Positions 55,663 through 64,000 of a DNA stretch of 64,000 bases are shown here, piece by piece. The stretch spans positions 8,690,001 through 8,754,000 of the forward strand of contig NC_056420.1 of assembly GCF_905147365.1 (NCBI RefSeq), given 5' to 3'. The notes below the pieces were generated by a model. It saw only the letters and a list, made by a program, of their open reading frames with translations. It was not told the origin of the DNA and ran no database searches. The position numbers were made by a program, and so were the translations under genes. Every line of letters begins with the position of its first letter. Position 1 is the first letter of the stretch. The DNA is from Aricia agestis (Eukaryota; Arthropoda; Insecta; Lepidoptera; Lycaenidae).

Positions 55663-55697
55663 ACTATCGATAGTATAGTATTTTGCTATCGATAGTA
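55663..55697. promoter_or_regulatory. Paired TATCGATA (DRE-like) motifs
   Basis: TATCGATA occurs at 55665-55672 and 55687-55694, each inside ACTATCGATAGTATAG or GCTATCGATAGTATAG. In insects this motif (DRE) marks promoters of housekeeping genes, but no gene start was found nearby. It may instead be a simple repeat. Confidence 0.35.
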
Positions 55698-56067
55698 TAG
55701 TCCGTTCGAGTTATTTTACCTGCGTTTCTATAAGAAATAAATAATATGCAACTTTGACAGATTTGTATTTCAAATTAGGTATCATAAATTTTAATTGGCA
55801 AAAAAGGTGACGATTGAAAAGCAGATACACATTTTCTTTTGGAATGATTTTTCAATCGTCGGATATGTTATGACATGAGGTTCTAATAGGGGTAAATAAT
55901 ATACACATAACACATTATAAAGTTACTTATTTATTACTCAGGTAAAATCTATCTGGTAAATCAGCCCTTACATTGAAAGTAAACGTTGAAAGTAAACAAT
56001 ACACTTTTATTCTTAAATTAAATACATATCATAAAATATCATATTATTTTTTATTACAATTATTTTT
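55698..56067. other. AT-rich DNA, no feature seen
   Basis: A GACGATTGAAAAGC/TTTTTCAATCGTC inverted phrase lies at 55808 and 55847. No gene. Confidence 0.45.
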
Positions 56068-56290
56068 AACCGACTTCCAAACAGGAGGAGTCTAGACGTT
56101 CGGCTGTGGATATATTTTTATGTATGTTCAACGATTACTCCGCCGTTTATGAACCGATTTTCAATTTTTTTCTTTTGTTGTACATTGTATTGTTCCGAGT
56201 AGGTGTCATGTTCACAAAAGTGGTGGTCTGGTGATGGAAACCATGAGAAATCGAGGTGACTCCTTGATATTCAAATGGGAACATATTATG
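56068..56290 (+). mobile_element. Lepidopteran repeat of the 'TTTTTAACCGACTTCC' type
   Basis: TTTTTAACCGACTTCCAAAC, GTTCGGCTGTGGATATATTT, TACTCCGCCGTTTATGAACC and GATTTTCAAT. Related pieces occur near 44374 and 56714. The right part is interrupted by the LINE fragment that follows. Confidence 0.5.
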
Positions 56291-56635
56291 GTCCCAGAAA
56301 ACGTTCAAAATCTTTCGATTAATAAATTTAAAAAAGTAGTCAAAGTACGTTTTGTGCCAAAGCCAAAATGATTTCATAAACGAAGGCACATCTTGGGAGT
56401 AGAATGCTGAATGACTGCTTGCATTGTATAATTTTTAGTTACAGCATTGTAAATTTTATTTTAATAGATTATTTTTTTTCTCACTTTTTTTGGTAAAAAG
56501 TGGGCCCCGTGCGAGTTTCTTACGCCGGTTCTTCTCGTCGGCTTAGTTCCCGAGCCGGTGGCAGGCACCATGTATTCGTAAATATATTTTATTTTAGATT
56601 TGTTCAGAAATAAAGCAATTTTGATTTTGATTTTT
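56287..56635 (+). pseudogene. Jockey-group LINE, short 3' fragment
   Basis: Coding remnant ENVQNLSINKFKKVVKVRF, then a deletion, then FINEGTSWE and a stop. The 3' UTR has AAAGTGGGCCCCGTGCGAG, CGCCGGTTCTTCTCGTCGGC, CCGGTGGCAGGCACC, and an AATAAAGC/T-rich tail. Same family as 48276-51237. Confidence 0.75.
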
Positions 56636-57304
56636 TAAAACACCAACTGTAAGTATAGAAAACCTTAAGGACAGCTAAAAAGAGTAAAATTATTATTTTT
56701 AAACAAAAAATTAAAACCGACTTCCAAGATAATGACAATTGTAATATTATACTTAAATGAACTAAAAAGTATTAAATAATTCTTATACTGTACTCAGTAT
56801 TAATTCTGTTCTCAATCTTCATTATTTTGCAATCGGTACCAGCTAACCTAATCGCCAGTTCTCTGACAGAATAGGTATAACTGCAACTTATATACTTAGG
56901 ACTGGTACCGACGCGCGGTTTTATTTGAAATAGAGAACTAAAGACAGAATATAGCAAAAATAAACACATCGTAGCAATTAGGACATGAAGATTAATTACC
57001 TGTGAAATGTATATTTTTCAGGATTATTCTTATGATTTACACTGCAAACACTTACAGCACAAGTCGCTACTTTTAAATATAATAATATTTATTAAAAATA
57101 ACAAACAAATTGAACAATATATTGGAAATACCGAAAGGGCATAAAAACGACTGACGACTTTTGACGACCTGTCAAATAAAAGCGGTTACAATTTTCATTA
57201 GACTGCCTCTCTCTTTTCATCTTGTTATAATTCCATAAAGGATTTTCTTCTCTCTCGCACTCTTTGTTGGTCTTTAGCATTAAAGGTTTATGATACATAT
57301 TAAT
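56636..57304. other. AT-rich DNA, no gene seen
   Basis: A scrap of the ACCGACTTCC repeat lies at about 56714. No coding segment. Confidence 0.45.
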
Positions 57305-57493
57305 ATTTATCAATGCAATACAAAGTGTGTCTGTCTGTTTGTCTCTTCACGCTCAAACCGTTGAACTGATTTTGCCGAAATTAGGTACGGAAATACTTTT
57401 AGTCCCGGGTAAGGACATAGGATACTTTTTATCCCCGAGAAATATACGGTCCCCGCGGGATGTTAGCGTAACGGAGTCGCGGGCGTCATCTAG
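57305..57493 (+). mobile_element. Non-autonomous Helitron (3' end intact)
   Basis: TTTATCAATGCAATACAAAG at the degraded head, then (GTCT)n, CTCTTCACGCTCAAACCG, GATTTTGCCGAAATTAGGTA, GGACATAGGATACTTTTTAT and ACGGAGTCGCGGGCGTCATC, with CTAG at 57490-57493. Confidence 0.7.
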
Positions 57494-57915
57494 TTAAGAA
57501 TATGATACTATATGACCGAAGTAGTTTTAAATCTGCCTACTCATGTTACCCTGTGGTAATTACTCTTGCTTTGCATGCTGACAATTTCGAGAGGATGGAT
57601 CGTCTATTAAGACTAAAACCTTGCCCTTAATTGAAAGTAGTAAACATTTAGGTTTATTGTCGATGACTATCTAGGCTTAAATATTATAACTGCCCATTTT
57701 CATTCCCCATGACTATGAGATTCGTATCTCTGGCTTTAGAATAATTTATATTGCATTCTGTAAGTAAAAAAAATTACATATAATAATATTAGCTTATTAT
57801 AATCAAAGTAGATGGCTACATCTAGGCAGGCAGCCATTTTAAGTACCTAGGTACTTTGATAAAGTACCTAATTAACAACTTAGGTAATATTCTAATTTCT
57901 AACATAAGTAAGTAA
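57494..57915. other. AT-rich DNA, no feature seen
   Basis: Direct repetition of TAGGTACTTTGATAAAGTAC-like phrases near 57850. No gene. Confidence 0.45.
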
Positions 57916-57946
57916 TCCATACTAATATTATAAATGCGAAAGTATC

Positions 57947-57977
<31 letters not shown>

Positions 57978-58422
57978 TGCTTTCACGCCAAAACTACTGA
58001 ACCGATTGCAATGAAATTTTGTATACAGTTATTCTAGAGTCTGAGAAAGGACATAGGCTACATTTTGATGTGGGAAAATATCTTATTTCCATGAAAATAT
58101 CGATGAAAATGAATTCGCATTGCGCGTGGCCAGCGCTCATCCCGGGGGTCCTGGGTTCGAGTCCCGCAGGCGGAACAAAAAGTTTTCAATTTTCCTGGGT
58201 CTTGGATGTGTATTAAAATAAAATTTCAAAAATCTTAAACATATTTTATGTATAATATTATAAAAAATCCAGAAATATATCGATGGAATGAACATTTTAG
58301 TTCTAATACGATTCAACAGATGGCGTTTTATTTTTTACTTTATTGTAACATAGAACTAATCATACTTATTAGTTAGTATGTTTTTGTTTATAGTTTTTAA
58401 TACGTTAGAATATGATGTTTAA
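57916..58422 (+). mobile_element. Helitron tandem unit 1 with tRNA-like half
   Basis: Preceded by A, it starts TCCATACTAATATTATAAAT, then GCGAAAGTATCTCTG, six (GTCT)-type repeats, ACCGATTGCAATGAAATTTT and GGACATAGGCTACATTTTGA. The middle has a tRNA-type B box, GGTTCGAGTCC, in CCTGGGTTCGAGTCCCGCAG at about 58148-58167. It does not end in CTAG. Instead it runs directly into an almost identical second unit. The 65-codon frame inside is identical in both units only because the DNA is. Confidence 0.85.
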
Positions 58423-58914
58423 TCCATACTAATATTATAAATGCGAAAGTATCTCTGTCTGTCTGTCTGTCTGTCTTGCTTTCACGCCAAAACTACTGAA
58501 CCGATTGCAATGAAATTTTGTATACAGTTATTCTAGAGTCTGAGAAAGGACATAGGCTACATTTTGATGTGGGAAAATATCTTATTTCCATGAAAATTTC
58601 GATGAAAATGAATTCGCATTGCGCGTGGCCAGCGCTCATCCCGGGGGTCCTGGGTTCGAGTCCCGCAGGCGGAACAAAAAGTTTTCAATTTTCCTGGGTC
58701 TTGGATGTGTATTAAAATAAAATTTCAAAAATCTTAAACATATTTTATGTATAATATTATAAAAAATCCAGAAATATATCGATGGAATGAACATTTTAGT
58801 TCTAATACGATTCAACAGATGGCGTTTTATTTTTTACTTTATTGTAACATAGAACTAATCATACTTATTAGTTAGTATGTTTTTGTTTATAGTTTTTAAT
58901 ACGTTAGAATATTA
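58423..58914 (+). mobile_element. Helitron tandem unit 2 with tRNA-like half
   Basis: A head-to-tail copy of unit 1. It has two fewer GTCT repeats, one A/T difference near 58599 and a slightly different final ~8 bp. Otherwise it appears identical over ~490 bp. The B box recurs at about 58650. It joins the next Helitron head directly at 58915. Confidence 0.88.
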
Positions 58915-59580
58915 TCTATACTAATATTATAAATGCGAAAGTATCTCTGTCTGTCTGTCTGTCTGTCTCGCTTTCACGCCAAAACTACTGAACCGATAGT
59001 AATGAAATTTTGTACACAGATAGTCTAAAGCCTGAGAAAGGACATAGGCTACTTTTTAACTGGAAAAAGGGGTTGTAAGGGGGTGAAAATGCGTAAATTT
59101 GGTCAAATTTACTTAGTTCCAAAAACTTAAAACAGATGGCGCCAAGAGTCCCCTAGATCGCGCTATTGCTTGCTCATACGTATTTCTATAAGAGGTGGTA
59201 CCATATTGAGCTAGATTTTTCGATTCTTTCGATTGTTATACACGTTATTAACTAATAACTCACCTACCAACTTAGACATCAAATTCAAAAACAACAGCGC
59301 CAAAACTACTGAACCGATTGTAATGAAATTTTGTACACAGATAGTCTAAAGCTTGAGAAAGGACATAGGCTACTTTTTAACTGGAAAAAGGGGTTGTAAG
59401 GGGGTGAAAATGCGTAAATTTGGTTAAATTAACTTAGTTCCAAAAAACTCAAAACAGATGGCGCCAAGAGTCCCCTAGATCGCGCTATTGCTTGCTCATG
59501 CGTATTTCTATAAGAGGTGGTACCATGTTGAGGTAGGTTTTACGATTCTTTCGATTGTTATACACGTTAATATTAACTAA
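58915..59580 (+). mobile_element. Helitron of the 53241 type with internal repeat, 3'-truncated
   Basis: Starts TCTATACTAATATTATAAAT and follows the 53241-53866 copy through AGATGGCGCCAAGAGTCCCC to about 59280. It then repeats from GCCAAAACTACTGAACCGAT to TCGATTGTTATACACGTTA. No CTAG of its own; it stops where an inverted Helitron end begins. Confidence 0.75.
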
Positions 59581-59815
59581 CTAGCTGTTGCCCGCGACTT
59601 CGTCCGCGTGGACTTTAGTTTATAGCGCGCGGTGTCAACAAAATTTGTGTCAAATTTAAAAACTTTTTAAAACCCTGGTAAGTGGTACCCCTCTTAGGGC
59701 CGCGTTACACCGGAATGGCAGCGCTGAAAGTGCTCGCCTCGCCGCTGCCATTCCGGTGTAGCGCGGCCCTTAATTAATCAAAATACCCAAAAACAGCTGT
59801 GCAGTGTGCACATAA
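59581..59815 (-). mobile_element. Helitron 3' portion, inverted
   Basis: CTAGCTGTTGCCCGCGACTT and CGTCCGCGTGGACTT form the reverse complement of the terminus at 53866. It is followed by the inverse of the adjoining body (AAAACCCTGGTA, CAAAATACCCAAAAACAGCT). A small MITE interrupts it at 59697-59769. Confidence 0.75.
59697..59769. mobile_element. 73-bp PIF/Harbinger-like MITE inside a Helitron
   Basis: The left end GGGCCGCGTTACACCGGAAT (plus GGCAGCG) and the right inverse (GGGCCGCGCTACACCGGAAT) differ at one position over 27 bp. TTA on both sides (59694-59696, 59770-59772) is a 3-bp target duplication. Comparison with the uninterrupted Helitron at 53720-53790 supports insertion at a TTA in CCCCTTAAATC. 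Confidence 0.8.
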
Positions 59816-60520
59816 TCTATACTAATATTATAAATGCGAAAGTATCTTTGTCTGTCTGTCTGTCTGTCAGTCTCGCTTTCACGCCAAACGCCAAAAGTAT
59901 CTCTGTCTGTCTGTCTGTCTGTCAGTCTCGCTTTCACGCCAAACGCCAAAACTACCGAACCGATGGTAATGAAATTTTGTATACAGATAGTCTAAAGCCT
60001 GAGAAAGGACATAGGCTACTTTTTTTACTGGAAAAAAGGGTTGTAAGGGGGTGAAAATGCGTAAATTTGTTCAAATTAAGTTAGTTCCAACAATTCATAA
60101 TAGATGGCGCCGTGCGTCTTCTACATCGCGCTGACGCTTGCTCAAAAGTCTTCCTATAAGACGTGGTATCATCTTACATTTAAGTTTCGATTTTTTTCGA
60201 TTGTTATATCTATTCTACGGTATTAAATAACTCAGTACTTTATCTGTGCAGTGACGTAACCTTAAATCTATCAATGATAAATAGTTTATGGGTAAAGTTG
60301 TGTAATCGGAGGGCTAAATAAGCTTTAAAATTTGGCATAAAATATAAAGTTTAATATAAAAAAATGAAATACTTATTGTGTGCACACTGCACAGCTGTAT
60401 TGATTTAAGGGGTACCAGGGTTTTTTTATAAAAGCTTTTGACACCAATTTTGTTGACATCGCGCGCTATAAAGTACTATAAACTGAAGTCCACGCGGACG
60501 AAGTCGCGGGCAACAGCTAG
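59816..60520 (+). mobile_element. Non-autonomous Helitron, complete (705 bp)
   Basis: Preceded by A, it starts TCTATACTAATATTATAAAT and carries a duplicated (GTCT)n-TTTCACGCCAAACGCC segment at 59850-59950. It has the usual ACCGATGGTAATGAAATTTT and GGACATAGGCTAC blocks. It ends CACGCGGACGAAGTCGCGGG, CAACAGCTAG (CTAG at 60517-60520), followed by T. Confidence 0.85.
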
Positions 60521-60937
60521 TTATTATTATACACATAATAGAAAATACTAAGGTACCAGCATATAATATCTGCATAATATAAGTCTCGTAAACAAAGATT
60601 GGAAACATTCTGATATAATATTTTCCTCGTTCCTAAAATACAACTACCAGATTCATAATCCTTTCAAAGCATCGTTATCATTAAAAAGAATCGTTAGTGA
60701 ATAATTTTAACGATTAGAAATATTAATACATTCTGACATATTTATCGCTGTAATAATGACTAGGTATCGAGTTCTATAAACAAACTTTATGCAGTTTTAT
60801 TTTCTTTATTTCCGATATGAGTTGAAGATATAGTAGTTTTTTTGGTCGTGGCCTCGACTGAGATATACCTACTAATATATATTATTTTGTGGATATACTA
60901 CAGGCTATTTAGCCGCGCCGTAGTCACAATAAAGAGC
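60521..60937. other. AT-rich DNA, no feature seen
   Basis: No gene or element between the Helitron cluster and the SINE. Confidence 0.5.
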
Positions 60938-61205
60938 GTCCGTGGCCTAATTGGCAGACCTTCGGTTCGCACTAAAAGAGGGTGCAGGTTCGAACCCGGG
61001 TGGAGGCGTGTACCTAGGAGACATTTTCTGATTTCAAGTACATAATACGGACGCTCGTACGTTGAAGGAAAACATCGTGAGGAAACCCGCACATAGTTGG
61101 TCCCAGACGTATTGACTAGTTCTTTCCTCTGGACTAGGCCGACTATGATGCGAGAATGCGCTTGGGCAACCATACGGACATTTAAAAATCTTGGGTCAGG
61201 CACTA
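60938..61205 (+). mobile_element. tRNA-derived lepidopteran SINE
   Basis: The 5' tRNA-like head has an A-box-like TGGCCTAATTGG (about 60952) and a B box GGTTCGAACCC (about 60989), with the spacing of a pol III internal promoter. The conserved central block GAAGGAAAACATCGTGAGG, AAACCCGCACA (about 61066) is the core shared by many lepidopteran SINEs. The 3' end is uncertain (about 61205). The 60-100-codon frames on both strands here are not genes. Confidence 0.8.
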
Positions 61206-61374
61206 CAGTATTTGAGGAGTGGTTAATTCACTCTGAAAAATACTGTATAAATCATCCACAACGTAAATATGTAAAGGCTTACCCTCTAGTTACAATAGAT
61301 CATCCTCAAGGGTCGCAACTCGCAGTGACATCAGGGCTAATTGACCTGCCTTTAGCACAAATAAAAAAGAATCG
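61206..61374 (+). other. Unassigned coding-like segment
   Basis: Open in the frame reading TVFEEWLIHSEKYCINHPQR, then KYVKAYPLVTIDHPQG. No family recognised and no splice borders; it may be SINE 3' DNA. Confidence 0.25.
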
Positions 61375-61482
61375 CCGATCAAAATGTATGGAATTGATTG
61401 GGAATTGACATCAGCGTTCATTAATATGACGTTGACGTTCGAGGGTTCGACTCGTCTTATGTCATGTCCATACATTTTGATT
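61375..61482. mobile_element. MITE with AAAATGTATGGAATTGA arms, copy 2
   Basis: GATCAAAATGTATGGAATTG on the left and CATGTCCATACATTTTGATT on the right. The core ATATGACGTTGACGTTCGAG is shared with 26085-26205. Confidence 0.65.
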
Positions 61483-61495
61483 ACAGTACCCCCAG

Positions 61496-61779
61496 CAGGG
61501 CCGGATCTACCATATGGCTATTTGGGCTTAAGCCCAGGGCCCCATGAGTTCAAGGGCCCCCAGATATGTCAAGTCACAGTCAAAAATAGACGATAATGCG
61601 AAAGAATTCATAATTTTATTAAATAAAACAAATCGTGTGGTTTTACTTTGTATCCCTGCAAAACCTACGAACAAGGTTTAGAATTGAATAGAATTATTTA
61701 CCATAGAAGAATTGTACTACGAACTGACAGAAAAAAAATGTTGTAGCCCAGAGCCCCCTAAGCTCACGGTCCGGCCCTG
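61496..61779. mobile_element. Non-autonomous hAT-like MITE (284 bp) with 8-bp target duplication
   Basis: Starts CAGGGCCGGATCTACC and ends with the inverse of CAGGGCCGGACCGTGAGC. ACCCCCAG is duplicated exactly at 61488-61495 and 61780-61787. CAG...CTG ends and an 8-bp duplication indicate hAT mobilisation. There is no transposase. Confidence 0.88.
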
Positions 61780-61787
61780 ACCCCCAG

Positions 61788-62883
61788 TACTATCATCAAT
61801 ATCGTCCAATGTCAATTTGTACTCTGGACACTGGACAGCCTTTAGGAATATTAGAAGCCTCTGGGGATTCCTTGTGGGCCACAAAGATATCTCCTTACTC
61901 TCCGACCAAGCAAGGAGGTATTCTTGGTCGAGTATAAATCTCTTAGCTTTGTTAAATGTTAACTAAGGTATTATAGTATACAAATGTTATAAATATGTGA
62001 AAATGTGTCTGTCTGTTACCTCTTCACACCCAAACTGCTGAACTGATTTTGCTAAAATTTGGTATGGAGATACTTCCAGTCATTGGATACTTTTGATCCT
62101 AGAAAATGTATGGCTCCCGCGCCCTCAGGGTAAAAATTTTGACGCTACCGAGTTGCGGCCGTCATGTCCGTCAATCATACTCATGCTGGCATATAAAATG
62201 TTATAACTGAGTTTTTATTTAATCTTCGATAGCGCGATTCAAGATTGTGGCGCTAAATGAATCCCTTAACGGGTCACGTAGTTTGGGTAGGTATGTTGCC
62301 TCATTTATCCAACTGAGTCCTCAAACATACAACAAATTGTTTTCAATTAACTTTAGGTAAACATTGGTTGTAGACCTACTTAGTCTGGATCGGTCATCTA
62401 GACTTGTTAGTATCTATTTGCTTACACTTTAGCCAAGACCTCTTTGTGCAAGGTGCACTGATACTCATAAAACTGATAATTGATATACTATCTAGGAACT
62501 TTTTTACTACTTAGTAGTTTAACAAAAAGTGACTGATTGATGAGTATGATTAATGATTATTACTCTGTTCATTGCACAATAATTTAAAAAGAAAATTATT
62601 TCCCTTTAATGTATTTGACTTTCTAAATTTGAATAATAACGCAGTAAGCAAATAAAATGCAGTTTAATTTCCGGGAGAAAGAGTACTTTTAAGCTCTGTC
62701 TGGCTGTTGGTTTGTCTTATACTTACCTACGTCCAGGCTTAATTGAAGAAATTAATTTTAATGTTTAGTATGGCAAATCTTTGAGTCCGTAAAGAACGTA
62801 AGAAAGGTTTTTTGCTTGGGAAGCGAATTTCGGTACAACGACGCGACGTTTCAAGTAGATAAGTATGAAAAAGACTATGTTAC
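61788..62883. other. AT-rich DNA with a Helitron remnant
   Basis: 61976-62167 is a decayed Helitron (TATAAATATGTGAAAATGTG, TCTGTCTGTTACCTCTTCAC, AAAATTTGGTATGGAGATAC, GAGTTGCGGCCGTCATG) without CTAG. Nothing else seen. Confidence 0.5.
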
Positions 62884-62923
62884 AAATGAAATGTGTAGAC
62901 GTATACGTCTACACATTTCATTT
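62884..62923. repeat. Perfect 40-bp palindrome without spacer
   Basis: AAATGAAATGTGTAGACGTA followed directly by its exact inverse. No target duplication and no second copy. Confidence 0.92.
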
Positions 62924-63204
62924 CATCTGTATACATACAGATTACAGTGACTGCTTAAAGCTGTCTGACAGTATATCAAGGTCACATAATGTCTAATTGG
63001 TAATGAGTCAGAAGTCGTGTGAACGGAGGTCTCCCCTTGTGGACATTATCTATTATGTACACTACAGTATGCGCACGCGCCGCGAATAACTATGGGACGT
63101 GGCGCCCGCCGTCGCCGCTCCTCGTGACTTAATTGTTTTCCATTCAATACAATACTGATTATATTATCTCATCTGTGACATAATCCTTATGAGCTTAGCG
63201 TGGC
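62924..63204. other. No gene; CpG-rich patch
   Basis: 63068-63125 is CpG-rich (GCGCACGCGCCGCGAATAAC, GTGGCGCCCGCCGTCGCC) without a frame; the promoter possibility is untested. Confidence 0.35.
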
Positions 63205-63705
63205 TTAGCTAGCCGCCGCCTGTCTGTACCGAGAGGCTCCCCGGGCATCGGGGCCTCCTCGGGGCCTATGTTGCGGGCGGTGATCCCCCGATCAGCCACC
63301 TAGGCTTCAACCTCCATGGCGGGGGCGGTTTCACTCTCTCCGGCCTTATTGGCTCCAGGCCGCTTACGCGGCCGAACCTTGGAGGGAACCTTGTGCTTCC
63401 TCCTCGTGCTGGGAGGCTTGCTGGCAGCCGTTACTCCCCAGCACGTGGTTGCTCTCTCTGCCGAGCTCTGCGCTTCTGCGCAGAGCTCTGCTGCTGCTGC
63501 TGGCTCCTCCGCGCAGTCGGTGACCTTGTGCCCCGGCTTCCCGCAACGGAAGCAATTCCCACTACGGTCTACTGGGGACTGGCAGCTCGGTGCCAGGTGG
63601 CCGGTGTCCAGACATCGGTAGCTTTGGCCTCGCAGCACGGCACGGCACGACACGTCGCCTGCTGCAACTTCATGTAGCCGGCTTCCAACTTGTACCAAGT
63701 TGAGA
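63205..63705 (-). pseudogene. R1-group LINE ORF1 (gag-like) C-terminal fragment with zinc knuckles
   Basis: The minus-strand frame from 63698 to the stop at 63300 contains YRCLDTGHLAPSC followed by CFRCGKPGHKVTDC. The second is a complete CCHC zinc knuckle (C-x2-C-x4-H-x4-C). The first has lost its leading cysteine (S in its place). The linker PVDRSGN between the knuckles is typical of R1/TRAS/SART-type ORF1 proteins, which bind element RNA. A basic, proline-rich tail (RRKHKVPSKVRPRKRPGANK) follows. No ORF2 reverse transcriptase is adjacent, and the upstream part is missing. GC content is far above the surroundings, consistent with a fairly recent insertion. Confidence 0.8.
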
Positions 63706-64000
63706 TCTTAGAGCATTCATGCTCTAAGGTTGAGGTAAATATTTATGACATTTAATATGAATTATGAAGTTCGCTTCTTGAATTAGACGGAAGTAATCTT
63801 TACTTTGCAACTAGAGTTGCAACTTGTATTTTAAACGCACTGTTTTTTTTAAGTATCCAATTCCCGTTAAAACTTTAATCAGTTAAATCTAACAGTTAAA
63901 GAGAAAATAAAGATGAACTGCCTAACTGAGCATGTAGCCCGTGGCATACAAAAATCAATCGGCGAGCGATTCCAGGAAGGTACAGATTAACCTCTTGATA
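63706..64000. other. AT-rich DNA, no gene seen
   Basis: TTAGAGCATTCATGCTCTAA at 63709-63728 is a perfect short palindrome. Nothing else recognised. Confidence 0.5.

Noticed and set aside
58133..58180. Intact tRNA gene
   Set aside because: Only the T-arm/B-box half is recognisable; no acceptor stem partner, D arm or A box at the proper distance.
58019..58715. Two identical 65-codon frames, suggesting a duplicated small gene
   Set aside because: They are part of tandem Helitron units; identity comes from recent DNA duplication, and the frame crosses the tRNA-like segment.
57916..60520. CRISPR-like or satellite array
   Set aside because: The repeated segments are ~500-bp Helitrons with TC/CTAG ends, not short repeats with unique spacers.
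60938..61040. tRNA gene at the SINE head
   Set aside because: A and B boxes are present, but the sequence continues into the lepidopteran SINE core and cannot close a proper acceptor stem.

Overview
The window reads as nuclear DNA of a ditrysian lepidopteran (moth or butterfly). It is AT-rich, almost free of long open reading frames, and packed with repeats typical of that group. These include Helitron ends (TCTATACTAATATTATAAA at the 5' end, CTAG at the 3' end) carrying (GTCT)n tracts, a tRNA-derived SINE with the lepidopteran central block, LINE 3' ends with AATAAA-rich tails, and many foldback elements. No bacterial-style operon, rRNA gene, CRISPR array or intact tRNA gene was seen. The species cannot be named from this sequence.

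Layout. 1-8.2 kb: MITEs, a SINE, a head-to-head Helitron-like pair and a 1.1-kb foldback element (6433-7536). 8.2-15.6 kb: mostly plain AT-rich DNA, with an unusual three-copy repeat at 10.6-11.0 kb and two near-perfect hairpins at 13.4-13.5 kb. 15.6-16.0 kb: the only convincing host-gene signal, a CpG-rich promoter/leader and a short first coding exon on the minus strand. 16-34 kb: scattered Helitrons, SINEs, LINE 3' ends and foldback MITEs. 34.45-35.84 kb: a 5'-truncated Penelope-like retroelement (reverse transcriptase C-terminus plus GIY-YIG nuclease). 36-46 kb: more SINEs, MITEs and decayed coding traces. 46.72-52.46 kb: a hAT transposon with perfect 8-bp target duplication. It contains an interspersed repeat, which in turn contains a nearly intact LINE. 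53-60.5 kb: Helitrons, including a tandem cluster with two ~99% identical units carrying a tRNA-like half. 60.9-64 kb: a SINE, a small hAT-like MITE with 8-bp target duplication, and a zinc-knuckle gag fragment of a LINE.

How the parts relate. Apart from the minus-strand exon, the window behaves as intergenic or large-intron DNA shaped by repeat insertion. Nested insertions give a relative order: the hAT element is oldest, the interspersed repeat next, and the LINE youngest. The strongest candidates for further work are the 15.6-kb exon, the three-copy hairpin repeat at 10.6 kb, the class of near-perfect short inverted duplications, and the tandem Helitron units.
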